From the NCBI GenBank assembly GCA_030704615.1, contig CM060733.1:65286001-65350000 (forward strand): a DNA stretch of 64,000 nt, read 5' to 3'. Of this stretch, positions 20,166 through 32,229 are shown one piece after another; position 1 is the first letter of the stretch, and the number at the start of each line of letters is the position of its first letter. Position numbers and translations under genes: made by a program. Source of the DNA: Takakia lepidozioides (taxonomy: Eukaryota; Streptophyta; Takakiopsida; Takakiales; Takakiaceae). The notes under the pieces are model-generated. The model did no database searches, was not told the DNA's origin, and worked only from the letters and a program-made list of their open reading frames with translations.

Positions 20166-20521
20166 ACCACCGTAAGGCATGCCTTACACACACGCGCGCC
20201 CACACAACAAAACGCCAACAGAACACGACATCAGTTTACGCTGGAAATGTCACCCTGATCCATGGCGATGCGCCTCATTCCAACACGCACCAAGGCACAA
20301 GTGTTTGCCTTCACATCCAGGGCAATAGTAATGAGTGCGCAGATGACAAACACCAGACAACCGCCTCTGCGTTGTGTGAAGGCATTGAGGCACAAATGTG
20401 CAAGAACCATCGCCAGTGCCCTCCATGTTGTCTGTGCAGGTCCCTACTGTCAATGCATAAGCCAGCGCCAAATTGAACTCCAAATGGCGCCAATCTGTGT
20501 GCAGAGGCTAAACTGAGGTCA

Positions 20522-22484
20522 TTCATCAGAATGAGCTAATTACTGGCATGAAGAACACCATCAGTCGCCAGGAAGTCTCCGTCAAAGAGTTGAGACTCTA
20601 CAAGGAAAAAGCAGACCAGAACATGTTTGCACTTGCAACAGGATACTGCTAAATACAAGCACACACTTTCAGTGGCTGAGAAGGGGAGGAAGGAAGCCAA
20701 TAATATGATGGCTGCCTTTGCAGCCTTGCAAGACCCCTATCACCAATGCATACAAAGGTTGAAGCAATAGATGGAGGCATACAAACTAAAGGAGGAGCAA
20801 GCTATCAGGGATGCTACAGAGAAATTAGTAGATGACCACCTCCTGCATGTGTGGTTAGAGGAAGGACCAGTGGAAGGTAAGGCACCTAGAAAATTAACTA
20901 AGGATGAGATGTAAGATCTCAAACAACGGGTGCAGAATATTGCTACAAGCACCATAAATGTTGTCTATGGTCGACAACCAGCATGTAGCCTAATGGTAAT
21001 GGGCACATACCACGTTGGATGTGGTTGTGGGTTCAAACCACCGTTTGGTGTGTCATGAAGGTGTCCACCTTCCTACTGGAAGGCAGTAGCCCTTCGGGGT
21101 CAAGTGACACCATAAGTTACGCTCCCTTCGGGAGGCGTCATACTTTCTGTCTATTGTCAGATAGCTGAGTTGCAGGAGGAGGTGATGGGTCTCTAGACTC
21201 AAGTGGAGGACTTGAGTTCAGCCATTGATAAGAGGGAATTTGTTCCTGAGGAACAGTTATTGGCCACATATTTGCAGGCCAAGTCTTTTGCTCTTCAATT
21301 TCCAGTGGAAGGAGGACGGGCCTTACCAGCACAAGGAGGGGGTGCATCGAGTTCACAGCAGCCACAGGCAGCCACCGTGATACCATGACACTGCTGCAAA
21401 CAGTACCTGCTGTTTGGGGTGACTCTTCTTTTAAACCACCTACTACTCCTGCTGATCTGGAATATAGCAGGGCCATGGTTTTTCCCTTCAACCATATTCT
21501 CTTGGTTATGGATCTGGTTTGGAAGGAAATGGGTCATCCTGAGTCCTTGGCACATTATTACCAACTCATGCGCATTTGTTTGTCATTGGCAACTCGGAAC
21601 AAGGTTCTTCCAACTGATAAACCCATTGAGGATCATCATTTTGCACATTGTTGGGCTGAGGCAGGAACAATGCTCAGGGAATTACTTGCCTTCCAGATCA
21701 TTCACGGGTTCATCTACACCAAGACCAGGGAAGTACCTAGTCTTGTTATGGGCTGTGGAAAATATTATGTTGCTTGTTTTGTTTTACGATACCACACAGA
21801 GCAGCAGAAAATGCAGATGAGGTACCAGACTTATTCCAATGGGGAGCATTGGACATTACCTCCAGTTCCAGACCACACGTACCTGTATGATGTGAGACTC
21901 ATGCTTCATGATAAACAACTTTGTGACTGTTTTTTTTTTTGCTCGGAAGGACTTAGACAAACTGGACTGGGACGATCACATTTTCCCCAAGGGGCATGAG
22001 GCCAGGAAGTGGTTGTATTTTTCAAAGGTGATAGGCACGCCACTCAGTTACACAGATGAGGAGCTACGGGCATATACTAATCTTGCCCGACAGAAGGTGG
22101 CACAAGTGTTGTTACATGGTGTTCATGGTAGGCATACATGCTATGCCAGTCAAACTTCCTGAAGTACAGCCGAAGGCCAGGAAACTGAAAGGACAGAGGG
22201 GGGACAATGACTCTAATACCACTGGTTCTGTGGCCACTGACATCCTTGACATGACAAATGAATATGAGAAAGCTATGGCAGACAAGAAAAGATGAGGCTC
22301 TCCTATTCCTGACAGACAACCTCCACCTGATCCCAAAACAGGCCAATTTGCTTCGGCGAGCAGACAGGCATCCCCACCAGCCAAAGGAAAGGCTTGGACT
22401 CATACACAGAGCCCTCATAATGACTCTCAGAAGCATAAGGGTATCCGTTCACAGAGGTTTGCTGATCCTAAATAGTAAACCGTG
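20522..22484 (+). pseudogene. Gag-like protein, C-terminal part (copy C), interrupted by a SINE
   Basis: Coding resemblance to copy D resumes with a coiled-coil segment, then EGPVEGKAPRKLT. It continues after the SINE with VPEEQL, the block EYSRAM..PFN and SLAHYYQ, then VPSLVMGCG and a basic tail. Stops occur at about 20770, 20912 and 21195. A T-run near 21930 coincides with a frame change. The frame at 21385-21999 (204 codons) is the longest intact piece. The same blocks, diverged, are in minus-strand copy E (24985-25314). Confidence 0.6.
20962..21158 (+). mobile_element. tRNA-derived SINE with target-site duplication
   Basis: Copy C is interrupted here relative to copy D. The body (20973-21147, about 175 bp) starts with a tRNA-like head. 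TAGCCTAATGG (20986-20996) fits the RNA polymerase III A box and GGGTTCAAACC (21029-21039) fits the B box. The flanks TGTCTATGGTC (20962) and TGTCTATTGTC (21148) form an 11-bp target duplication with one mismatch. D has the empty site. The tail contains the GGAAGGCAGTAGCCCTTCGG block seen at 1847-1910. Confidence 0.85.
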
Positions 22485-22497
22485 AGGACATGGCTTT

Positions 22498-22513
22498 TTG
22501 AGAGGGGAGGGGA
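22498..22513 (+). other. Polypurine tract of copy C
   Basis: GAGAGGGGAGGGGA immediately precedes the segment beginning TGTTATAGGG. Copies D (before 35684) and E (24341-24355, minus) have the same arrangement. This is the expected plus-strand primer position for an LTR retroelement. Confidence 0.65.
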
Positions 22514-22688
22514 TAATGTTATAGGGCTGTCTAGGACTTAAATGATTTACGGGTTATGTGGGGTACCCTTAATTTTGCGCAGACATGCCTTTGCTGCCAT
22601 GAACAGACACAGGTCAGTACAGGCCTTAAGGTGCGGCAGACATAGGCCCACATAGGCAGCAGTCACATGCTTACATGGTATCACAGGT

Positions 22689-22711
22689 GGGGGGGGGGGG
22701 GGGGGGGGGGG
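22689..22711. repeat. Run of 23 G
   Basis: An uninterrupted G homopolymer lies inside the LTR-like segment of copy C and is absent from copy D. Its length may be unstable in vivo or unreliable in the assembly. Confidence 0.9.
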
Positions 22712-22741
22712 TACGACATCTGTGACCTCATAATTGTGCGG

Positions 22742-22842
22742 TCACAGCCCGTCACAGCGCATCATAGCACCACATAGGTCATAGCCCGACACAGCCGTCA
22801 CAGCACCACACGACACAGCTCGACACAGGTCACAGGGCACTT
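22742..22842. repeat. Degenerate CACAG repeats, about 10-11 bp period
   Basis: Repeated CACAGC(C/A)CGTCA-like units match the longer array in the D copy at 35811-35985. Confidence 0.65.
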
Positions 22843-23463
22843 TTACCACTGGCAGGGAACGGGAACGAGAATGCAGGAACGTCACCATCAAAGGGAACAA
22901 CAGTACAGTACGTACTGTCCTGGATGACAATTAGTTAGTTAGATGGTTAGAACAGCTCGCGGGTAGATTATGCAGAGTAACTATGGTGAGGGGATCACTT
23001 CTTGATCGCATGGACGGGGGAATACATAGAGGAGAGCAGGCGGAGGAGGAGACGATGGAGTGTAGCTTGATGCTTGCAAGTTGTAGAGATGTCATCGTAG
23101 TGTAGACTTAGTGATACGAAAGGCTTCGGCCTATCTTATGACACTGATATTAATGCAGATCTTATCCCCATATGCACATGTGTAGAGAGACCACAAAGAA
23201 GCTGTGGAATGCTTAGATAGAGGTAGAACCATGAACTGGCAGGTTGCATAAGCAACCAGTAACATAACTTTAGACATTAAAGGCTTGAGTCTCTCTTCAT
23301 GAATGTAATCAAAGTAGAGGGAAGAAGAACACCCCCATGATACACTAGCTGTATGTCATGACTGATTGTTCTGAGTGGGCTGAGTACTTAGAGATTTCCA
23401 GCTCTTCTATCTTAGAGTTCCCACCTCGGATAACTAAGGGATAGGTGAGTAAAAGCCGCTTGT

Positions 23464-24335
23464 TAACCGCTGGTTTATGACTTACACAAAACAAGCTCTC
23501 AGCACTACTGTCCATTTCCCAGACATGCAACAGAAGTTGTCTAACAGTATGCTTTCGGAAACGATTACAGAATAATCGTTTGAAGGATAGCTAAACCATG
23601 GGAGTCATATGAATCAACATCTCTGTAGGTTGCTTGATCTACTGATTAAGCCCGACCTTCAGTCTCATTAGTCTAACAGATCTTAGTCGAAAAGGCTGAA
23701 GCCTCTTTGTTCATACAGCCAAACAGTATACAACACAACCAAGAGCTATTTTGAGATGATGCACATTCTCACTATCTCATGTTCTCTCATAATGCACATT
23801 CTCTCCATCTCACAATCACTCTATACAGAGATACTTGAAATAGCATGGCTTTACTTCAGAGTCATCACATCACAACACAAGTACACATCGAATCACTCTG
23901 ATTCCATTGGATACACACTGATCCCTTCTAAGTTGTGTGCAACCCTTTTATACTATGCTCAAAAGAGCTGTTACAACCTGCGGTCGTTAATGACCGTTGC
24001 CTAACTGCCTACGCAACCTAAAAGGTTTGCCAAAAAAGTGGCCCGTGGTCGTGGTCGTGTGCCTTAGTGGTACACGGCCCACGGTCCCTCACTACTCCTT
24101 CTATTAGTAAAGCCTATGCTACGTCCATGGCCGTGTGATATCGTGGTTCACGGCCCACGGCTGCCCCACTACTGCTCCTCGTGGTAGTGTGTCTCGTGCT
24201 TCGCTGCTGCTAAGTGCCGAGCACTTAGCCTTTTCTGCCTCGTGGCCGAGTAGTGTGAAGTAAATCACTACCTGCCATGTATCCTTGTAGCCTCAGTTGT
24301 CCTGCCCTCGTGGCATTGACGCTTAGCCGTTATCA
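23464..24335 (-). mobile_element. 3-prime LTR-like segment of copy E
   Basis: On the minus strand, TGATAACGG starts directly after a purine tract. This parallels copies C and D, although the sequence itself is diverged. It contains two similar GTGGTTCACGGCCCACGG-type blocks (about 24045-24110 and 24125-24180). The lower boundary is a guess set by the end of copy C, which it abuts tail to tail. Confidence 0.35.
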
Positions 24336-24340
24336 TTTAT

Positions 24341-24355
24341 CCCCCCCCCCCTCTT
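24341..24355 (-). other. Polypurine tract of copy E
   Basis: On the minus strand AAAGAGGGGGGGGGG precedes ATAAA and then TGATAACGG. This mirrors the tracts of copies C and D. Confidence 0.5.
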
Positions 24356-27060
24356 TTGAAATTGTGTCCGCACAATTTCGTCAGTTCCGGTGTTTGTTGT
24401 GTCTCTTGGGAATGTATGGTGGTGGCATGCCCGTGTGCTGGTTGAGAAGTGTGTCCCAGGATGGTGATGGTCGTGGTGGCAGCTTCTTGTTCTTGTTGTC
24501 ATCATTGTCTGGTTCCTCCTGTGGCTCATGTGTGGGCCAGCTTTCATCATCCGGGTGTTCTGCTACTCCGTCCGTGCATACCATGTCAAATTTGGTGGAC
24601 AAGTTTCTCGGTAGGTTTGCAACTCCTCCTTGGTCCAGGGCACAATGTCTTTGGTCGCCCTGCTGCCCATTAACCAGTTAACTGCTTGTGTCTCTGTCTC
24701 TTTGAAGGGGTGGTCCTTATCCAGTACCAACGGTGAGAAGTGGTCCTTTGCCCGGCGCTATGCTTCAACATATAGTGGTCTGTTCGTATATGCTGAAGTG
24801 TCCGAGACTCTCTCTGGTGGCTGGAAATTGGGTAATTCCTAGTGAGTATCATTGTCAATACTCTCATAGCGCTGCCAGCTTCCCCTCATTGTGATGAACA
24901 TCTTGTACAGGTAGTTGCCAATATAAATACTTGGGCAGCCCATTACCACATCCACTACTAGGGTAGGATTGATCTTCAATTGCCTCACGGCCCACATGTG
25001 ACTACCAGCTCCTTGTACTCTAGGGGAGCCTGGCGCCAGAATTCAACCAATTCTGCCCCTGACCATGTCTCCTCCCTGGCCAATGGCCTCATCCTGTATC
25101 TCAAAGGTATGAGCATTTGATTGAGCAAATGCAATTGGCCCAATGACCTGCAGGGAGTTAAGGCCTTGAAAACCTTCTCTATCATCTTTGGGATCTGGTG
25201 GGCTGGGACTATCATCATTTTAAAGTATTCCTCTGAATACTTCAGCCACTCCCCATCCTGCTTGCATCGCATGATTTGGAAATCATCCACTGCTACTGAA
25301 GTTGATGCCACCAAAACACTTGGTAATGGTACGGGGTTTACCTCCTGAGTAGATGGCCCTGCTGTGGCCTATACCAGTGCCTGTTGACTTTGTGGTGGTT
25401 GTGTTGTTGGTGGTGTTTGTGCTGGTGTTGTTGTTGTTGATTGTATTGGTGCTTCTTATTCATGGTCTTGCTCCTCTTGGTCGTCTTCATCCATGAGCTC
25501 ATCTTGTTCTGGAATTGGTGGCAGGAATTCCTCGTGAATGTCTGTCATCAATTTCGTCAATTGACATTTCATTTGTCTTACCATTGCCCTGTTGAGTCTC
25601 TTCATTTCCAGTTCACTCCTTTCACTCAACCATGCTCAGGCCAAGGCTGCGTCCAGCCCTGCTTGCAGTGTCAGCTTCTCCAGCTGCTGTTTCCATTCTT
25701 GTTCATTGTCTATGGCAATGTCCCTTTCTGTGGTGGCTGTGAACAGCCTGCTTTCAGCATTTTCCCTTTCCCTCAGCAGTACAGTGTTGCATGAGAGCCA
25801 CTTGGTTCCCTGATCTTTGGCAGCCATCAGCTGCCCCTTGAGTGCTTCCACATGCCCCTTGAGTGTCTCCACTTGCCCCGTGAGTATCTCCGTCTTGTGT
25901 TTCGAGATCGTTCTCTTTATGCATCGAGGTTGGCTTGGACATTGTGTGTTTCATCCCTCTATCTTTGCCACTTCTGTTCCCACTCGTCTCAGCGTACTAG
26001 CAAGGTGTTGTACTGGCGAAGCAAAGTAGTCTGTTGATCCTCCAATGCTGCGATTGTAACCTCGTGGTTACATACTGTTCGTGCTACTACCAATTTCCTC
26101 TGGTGTTTTTTCTTTGAGGTGGTCTATGACCATGGTAAGGTTCTCCGGACTTATGTAATCCTTAACTCTGTCCATGTAAGCTGTCACTTGGCCCAACGCT
26201 TGTACTGCCTGCAAAATTGCATTTGGTGGTGCTTCCTCCAAACCCGTGTCCCATGCTGTTGTATCCAGGACGTGCTGTGAGAGTAATAATTCCGGATTGG
26301 AATTATTGTCTTGCTCTTGCTGACCTTGTGTCACTTGCACCACCTGCTGTTGCTGCACAACTATGGCTCCCACCTCTGTTGCTGGTTGTGTGACCTCTGC
26401 AGGTGTTGTTTGGTGGATTTCTGGGTTGGCAGGGGCAATTTCCATGGGTGTCGTTTCATTGGCCTGCGGCTGGTCCCCTCCTTCTGGCTGTTGATTCTCT
26501 CTTTCTCTCTGTAGTGTAGAATCAGCCGTTGAGTTGCAAAGGTTTTCTGCTATTGCACTCGTGGTTGCTTCGTCGATTCGGACCCTCTTTGGAAGTCCGC
26601 CCTCTTTCTCCAATGGTTGTCTTTCCTCATTTTGCCCAGCTACCGTCTTACTTCCTTCCTCCTCCATCGTGTCTGCCCGCTGCATGACTCCTAATGTTGT
26701 TTGCTCTTCGGGTGTCAAGTGCACCGTGTGTCGAATCATTTGGAGCAACAGGGGAGTCAGCATAGTCACTGTTGTTTCCTTCTTGTTCTTTGTCAGCCTG
26801 GTTAATTCTTGGGTCAACTTCTTCAACAAGAAGCCTGCCCAATTCACGATTTACCCGTTGAGGCAAATCAACACCTGGTCGATTAGCTCCTTGGTGCAAT
26901 AGCTAAGCAACGTGCTAAGCACCGGGGCTATCTTCTTAAAGTCGGGGTTGTTGCACATTCGGAAAGTGAATGTGTTTACTCATATGCATGAAGAGCTTGT
27001 ACTGGTAAAGAATTGGATTCCCAAGGATATCTTGTAGATTTCGTTAATCGTTCACCTATC
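24356..27060 (-). pseudogene. Gag-like protein (copy E, divergent)
   Basis: The frames run 26068-26847 (259 codons), 25636-25872 (coiled coil), 24985-25314 and 24381-24602. They follow the order of copies C and D. An N-terminal helical block has the pattern GLLEEM...TAKSPII versus GFLLKKL...KKETTV. Then come a Gln/Pro-rich linker, a coiled coil, and a C-terminal block with EYFKMMIVPAHQIP against EYNRAMIMPFNQIP. A TAA lies before 26847, and further stops separate the frames. Same unknown family, older or a different subfamily. Confidence 0.55.
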
Positions 27061-27078
27061 GGTGTGTCAATGTACTTG

Positions 27079-27606
27079 CTAAAGAGACACTCGGGTGTCG
27101 TAAACACAAACTATGTCAATATATTTGCGTATGGTTGACGCACCAACATTGAATCGATCCGCCAGTATGGTTGGGGAAATACCATGTGCGAATCGATAGA
27201 GAACAACAGCTATAATCTTTCCGATCTCTAGTTGTGGTCTTACTTGATTTAAAGCAGTGGACTCAACAAATGGCGTAAAGCTCATCAACCAAATTGTTGA
27301 AAGCCTCAAATGTCATTCTATAATTCCGCAGAAATTTCCTGTCTCTGACCTCAGGTGTAATATGTCAAACTTCTGCTTCTATCAATTCCCAATGCGTGTA
27401 CTGGCTAGGCTCCTTCCACCACAAGCGTGGAGGCCTTCTCTTCTTTCCACAAAGTGCCGCCAAATTGGCAAATACCGATATCCTAGTGACTGCTCATTCT
27501 CTCCCAAAAACTGTTTCGCCCTTGATTTGACAATCATACAATTCCATAAGCTCACAGACATAAGCATCCATATCAAAATGACCTTGCCAATGAACAACCT
27601 CTCCAT
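27079..27606 (-). pseudogene. PIF/Harbinger-type transposase fragment (HARBI1-like)
   Basis: The fragment shows FRKFLRNYRM-like sequence, then FNNLVDEL, and after a frame change GKIIAVVLYRFAHG..ILADRFNVGASTIRKYI. The last block matches the helix-turn-helix-like region of PIF/Harbinger nucleases (AV.LYRLA.G....A..F.VG.STV). Only the N-terminal region is present. The catalytic DDE domain is missing. Confidence 0.6.
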
Positions 27607-27723
27607 TGTTTACAAAGAAGCAAATCTATGCTACCCTCATGAGGTATTTTCATTAATGAAGTAGTGGCGTATGTACATTCAAGGAGAGACGTCGAGAGGA
27701 GAGAGACGAAGGAGTGCTACGGT

Positions 27724-27831
27724 GAATTCTTGGCCGACTTCACCCAGTGGATGACTCGTGGGATTTCATTTGCCCACGAATTCTTGGCCGACTTCACCCA
27801 GTGGATGACTCAAGGGATTTCATTTGCCCAT
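27724..27831. repeat. Tandem duplication, 54 bp x 2
   Basis: GAATTCTTGGCCGACTTCAC starts both units (27724 and 27778). They differ at only a few positions, and the period is a multiple of three. No gene was assigned. Confidence 0.85.
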
Positions 27832-28173
27832 GTGCGTGGTCACTGCGGATATCTGCCCCAATATCCGTTGGGTCCCACAGGGCTGATCCGTTGGCTGATT
27901 AGCCTTGGCCCCTCATGTGCGTAGTACTACACTCCTACCATATTCTTTGTCTGAAAATCCTGGAGACACACGCCTTTTACCCACATTTGTGGTGCACTAT
28001 GTTCCTTGGCTGTCTCCGTCCTCGGGGCCACTTTAGCGTGCAACGAAGTCTTCATCTTGCACACTTCCTTCGGCTCCCTTCGCTTTTGCTTCCATTGCCT
28101 TCCAGTCTGATCTTGCAAGAGCAGAATTTGCCTGCTACTTCTGTTTGTCAACATGCAGCTTGGAAGTCCATAA

Positions 28174-31100
28174 CTATATGTGCATTGCTCTTCCAGGAAT
28201 TGTGAGGTCCTCTTGGCATTGTTTTCCTGCCCGAGTTTCGCCTTCGCCCGTTTTTGAAACGTGATCGATGACAATGATCGCATATGTATTGTCCGTTTTG
28301 GTGCGTAGCAATGGTAGTGTTGTGTTCAGGGCTACCTGGCACAGAAACAACCCGCGTACTGGTGCATTTCTTAGACAAGCTCCTCTCGACCCCAATGGCC
28401 CTGCGATTTTGGCTGGTTGAGCATATTTCTTGAGCCCTTGGTAAGTCAAGCTTCCTTCTTTCCATTTGTCTTTACGCGTGTTTGTGTGTGCCCAACACCT
28501 TTCCTCCCATGTCCACTGCCTACAGATAAGCACGGATGGCAGTTCCTCAGCTCCTCCACATTCTTCCGTCACGGAGTATAGCAATCGCATTTGTAATCCA
28601 GTTGTCATAGCTGCCCCCCAGATGTTCTTCTCTTGATCTCGTGTGCTGCTCGCACTTGACGCTTTATGGTCTTGGCCTTCAGTGCTTGTCGACCCCTTTT
28701 TACTTCCACTGTTTGTAGTTTCATCTCCGCTTGCGAGATTTTGCCCAGTCTCCTTGCCTTCCCGCTCTTCCCTTGTGTGATCATCCTCTTCACTAGTTGG
28801 TGAATCATACCCATGTGCCTTCAAATGCACCTTTCTTTTACGTCTCTCAGATCGTATTAGAACCTGTTGATTCGGGGCAGGTCTCTCTCCTTATTCACCA
28901 TATGTCGTTGCTCCTTGCCAGCCAGCATCCATCGGCAAATATTCCATGCTGCCATCATATTGCTCCACTTACTCATATCTTCAATTGCAGTGACAGTTGC
29001 TTGGTTCGCCCTTTTGTTTACAGCTCGAAGGCCATCCCACACCTGCTCAGCTGCTCTTCTCCTTACTTGGTGTCTTTGTGCCCTCCTTTTGAGCTTGCAC
29101 ATGTTCCATGTTTTCAACCCCTTGTATACAATTTCCAAGGCTTCTTTCTTCATCACTAGGTTCAGTTGTAAGCTCCTTCCGGGTTGATGTGCCACTTGTC
29201 TTTCGAGCAGGCCAGATGTTTGCTCAGCTTCCTTGCTTCTACCTTCGGTGCAGAATTCTTTCCACGAGCTCTGCCCTTTGCACTTCTGAGTTGCAATTCT
29301 CCACAGGTACATGTAGCATACCACTACCATTTGTATTGCCCACGCCATCCAGTTCCACACGCCGTTCTGCCATCCACGCCTTTGCTTTCTCTTTGGATCA
29401 GCTGTTCCTCGCATTGTGAGCTTGGTATTCTTCTCCCGCCTGACAAACCCCTTTGTTTGCCCTCCTTTGTCGCTGGCTGCCTTCTTTGTAAATCTGCCAT
29501 ATGACAATTTATTTTTGCCCTCGCTGTCACTCACAGTTCTAGACTTAACATTGAACATCCTCTGGTCTTGACATACTTGCGGTACATCACTCACTTTAAG
29601 ATGACTTCTCATGACAGAGACTACACGGTGCTTTCTGACATCTCTCTTTCCTTGCAGTAATCAGTCCAGCCGCCTTTCTCTCTTTGCCGTGCCTGAAATC
29701 TTTCTCACAGTCAGACTCTCTCACAATTAAGTGACCCTGCAGTTCTGCCCTAATTTCTTGTAAATCTCGCTCTTGCATTACTCTGTCCTTCCCCTCACTT
29801 TCACATGGTGATTTGTTCTTTCTTGCAGATTGTACACTCCCCTTGGCTACCATTAAGTCTCCCATGTGATCATCCTCATTAGGCTGCCCCTCACTTTTCA
29901 TGTCACTCCATTTCCCACGCACAAGCTTGCCCTTTCTCTCACACTCCATATTCTGCAGGTCTGTGTTCCGAACTCTCCCCATCCTTGCTTGCACAACCCA
30001 TCACGTCATAGGTTTTTTTTTGCTTTCCCCTCTTGTCTTGGTTTCCAATCTGGTTTTGCTTAATTTGCTGGCAGTTGTGATGCTTGTGTGGTGCAGATTT
30101 AATACAAAATCTGCACAGCCCTTCCCTTCTTCCTCCTATCCGTTCACGAGGTATCTTGGTAGCTACAGGCTGTTTTTGGCAAGTCAGTCCTCCCTCTTCA
30201 TTCATCTCACTGTAGAAACTATCATCCTTCAAGCCTGCACCACAATCTCCCGTTTCTTCCCTGTCACTCTCAATCTTTTCTGCTGGCAGATCTCTCTCTT
30301 CAGTTGTCGCCACCAATATGTTCTGATCCTCTTGGTAGTCACTACTGCTTACCCTTTGATCCTTCATGCCAGTTAAACTCTCCAATTTGCAACCATCCAC
30401 TCTGTCATTCTCACATAACAATCTATCCTTCTTTTCAGACTGTCCACATCCCTGGTTTGCAAGAGATCCAACATTGCAGGTCAGTTTATGCTTCCTCTTT
30501 TCGCCTTGGTCTCCAGTCTGGTTGCATCTATTCTCATCCTTCAGATCTGCCTTCACTCCTCTCAAGTTTTGTTGCATGTGGCTGTGTGTAGGCATTGCTG
30601 CCATGGTAGCACTTGAAGCCAGCCTCCTCTTGTCAAGACATCTTTTTTTGACCAACTCGAATGGACACTCTCTCTTGACATGACAGTAAACACACTCTTT
30701 CCCCTTCCCCTTTTCAATTGTGTCATTTGGTGGTTTTGCCCTCACAGAAGTATTCTTGGTGCTCACTAAACCCTCATCGCTGTGACACTTTGGTATTTGT
30801 AACACTTCCTGCAGGCTACCAATCACCTCCTTCAAGTGTTGGTGCTGTACTGTCAACAGTTCCTCACCTCTTTCACTCACAGTCTTGTCCCTTCTCTCGC
30901 AATCTCTAGCTTTCCAGCCAAGGGTACTCTGCAGGTATGTGTCTTTGTTCTTACTTTCATTGTTTGTGAGAAGCTTCAGGTCGCAGGTCATCTTCTGTTC
31001 TGCCCTTTTCCCTGGTCTCCAGCCTGGTTGCTCTTGCCTTGCTGGTTATTGTGATGCTCGTGTGGCATAAACCTGCAGAATACACACATGTGCTTCTTCC

Positions 31101-32226
31101 TTGCTTCCGTATGTTCAAGAATTACCTTGTTGGCTGCGGGTTGGTCTTGGCAGGTCAGATGTTCATCACTGTTCAGCTGAACCATGTGCTTTGCACCATC
31201 CAGGTTAGTTATTCTCCCTTCCTTCTCACATCCCCCTTTTCTGATTCGTGTGTCACTGCCACTTTCATTCTTAATATCATCCTCTTTCTTACAGTCACCA
31301 ACTCCACAGCAAATGGCATCTTGCAGGCCTAGGCTGTCTCTCTCCCTCTGGCTTGCAAGACTCGAGTCCATGTCAAGAGCCGGTTTCTGCGCCCTTGACC
31401 TTGATCTCCAGCCTGATTATGTTCAATGTTTACATCCCTGCAAGATAGGTGTGGCACTTCCTCTGGGCTGTTATCACCACCTATGCACTCATCTCTTGTC
31501 ATAATGTTAGTGACACTGTTGGTGTCCATGGGCTGTTCTTGGCAGGCCTGCAGTCTCTCCCTAGCCTTTTGACAAATGGGGCTAACATCTCCCATGCATC
31601 CTCCCCTTACTTCAGCCTCATCACTCTCTTTCCCTTTCACTTTCTTATGTATGTCACCTTCCTTTGCATCGTTTTACCCATGGAAAAAGTCGAAACCTCA
31701 CCCCTTTTCTTCTGGCATTGCTTTGGTTGGTGCTGCATTCATTGGAGTCCTTCAAGGCACTCCCCACTCCCATGTTTCCCCTTTTGTCATTGCAACTTGC
31801 CGATTCTTGATCTGAAATTGGGTGCTTGGTGGCGTCAACTCCAGTGACACCTCCACCACCATCGAACACCTGCCATTTTGATGCATCCCTTAACCTTCGC
31901 AATGTTGCATCCTGCCAGGCCTCATGTCTCCTAGCTTCTGATTTTACCCTCTCATCTTCCGCAATAGGTATTTGATCAACAGGTGGCAGCAAGTCAGACT
32001 CACCTCCGTTGCCCAGATCATGCAAGGGCATAAGCAACCTGCCATTTCGTTGCGCGTCCTCCACTTCACTTGCATTCCCGTCATTTTTGGGTAAGTCCTC
32101 TTCTACTTTGCTCTTGGTTGTTGGGGTTGCAAGGTATTCAATTGAATCAGCTTGCTTACTGATTGCACCATCATGACCAACTTGAGCATGCAACCACTCC
32201 TTAGCTCCTATGGTTTGATTGCTCAC
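28174..32226 (-). other. Cluster of Cys/His-repeat reading frames, unrecognised
   Basis: Consecutive minus-strand frames (31654-32226, 31329-31640, 30988-31371, 29939-30991, 29596-29994, 28857-29612, 28174-28830) are rich in Lys, Glu, Gln and Cys. They contain internal repeats. A unit C-x2-C, then PH(E/K)HH, QQ, and NQ-x-GDQG appears around 31040-31095 and 30069-30125, and a diverged form (CVYC, then NQTGDQGEKRK) near 30659-30701 onward. A block (C)Q(D/E/K)QP precedes some units. The 350-codon frame at 29939-30991 is the longest. Frames overlap or shift, so it is either intron-containing or decayed. No known domain was recognised. It abuts copy D at about 32230. Confidence 0.4.
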
Positions 32227-32229
32227 ATG

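Larger units (their letters stand above)
19453..20521. other. Foreign segment replacing the coiled-coil part of copy C
   Basis: Copy D carries about 800 bp of coiled-coil coding sequence here. Copy C instead has about 1.07 kb of unrelated DNA: CATTCATCCATC-rich sequence (19540-19680), GC-rich ACGTGG/GCTCACG sequence (19770-19905) and a minisatellite. Similarity to D resumes at about 20522. It looks like insertion plus deletion rather than a clean transposition. Confidence 0.55.
22517..23460 (+). mobile_element. 3-prime LTR-like segment of copy C
   Basis: About 945 bp are shared with 35684-36612 in the same order: TGTTA(T/G)AGGG start, GGGGTACCCTTAATTTTGCGC, a CACAG-rich stretch, and a closing block ending AAAAGCCGCT. 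No matching 5-prime copy is in the window, so LTR status is inferred from the purine tract, the TG start and the shared length. The true 3-prime end could be nearer 23344 (GATACA). Confidence 0.55.

Noticed and set aside
20973-21050. Functional tRNA gene
   Set aside because: A and B boxes are present but no full acceptor stem or anticodon arm can be drawn, and the flanking duplication shows it is a SINE.
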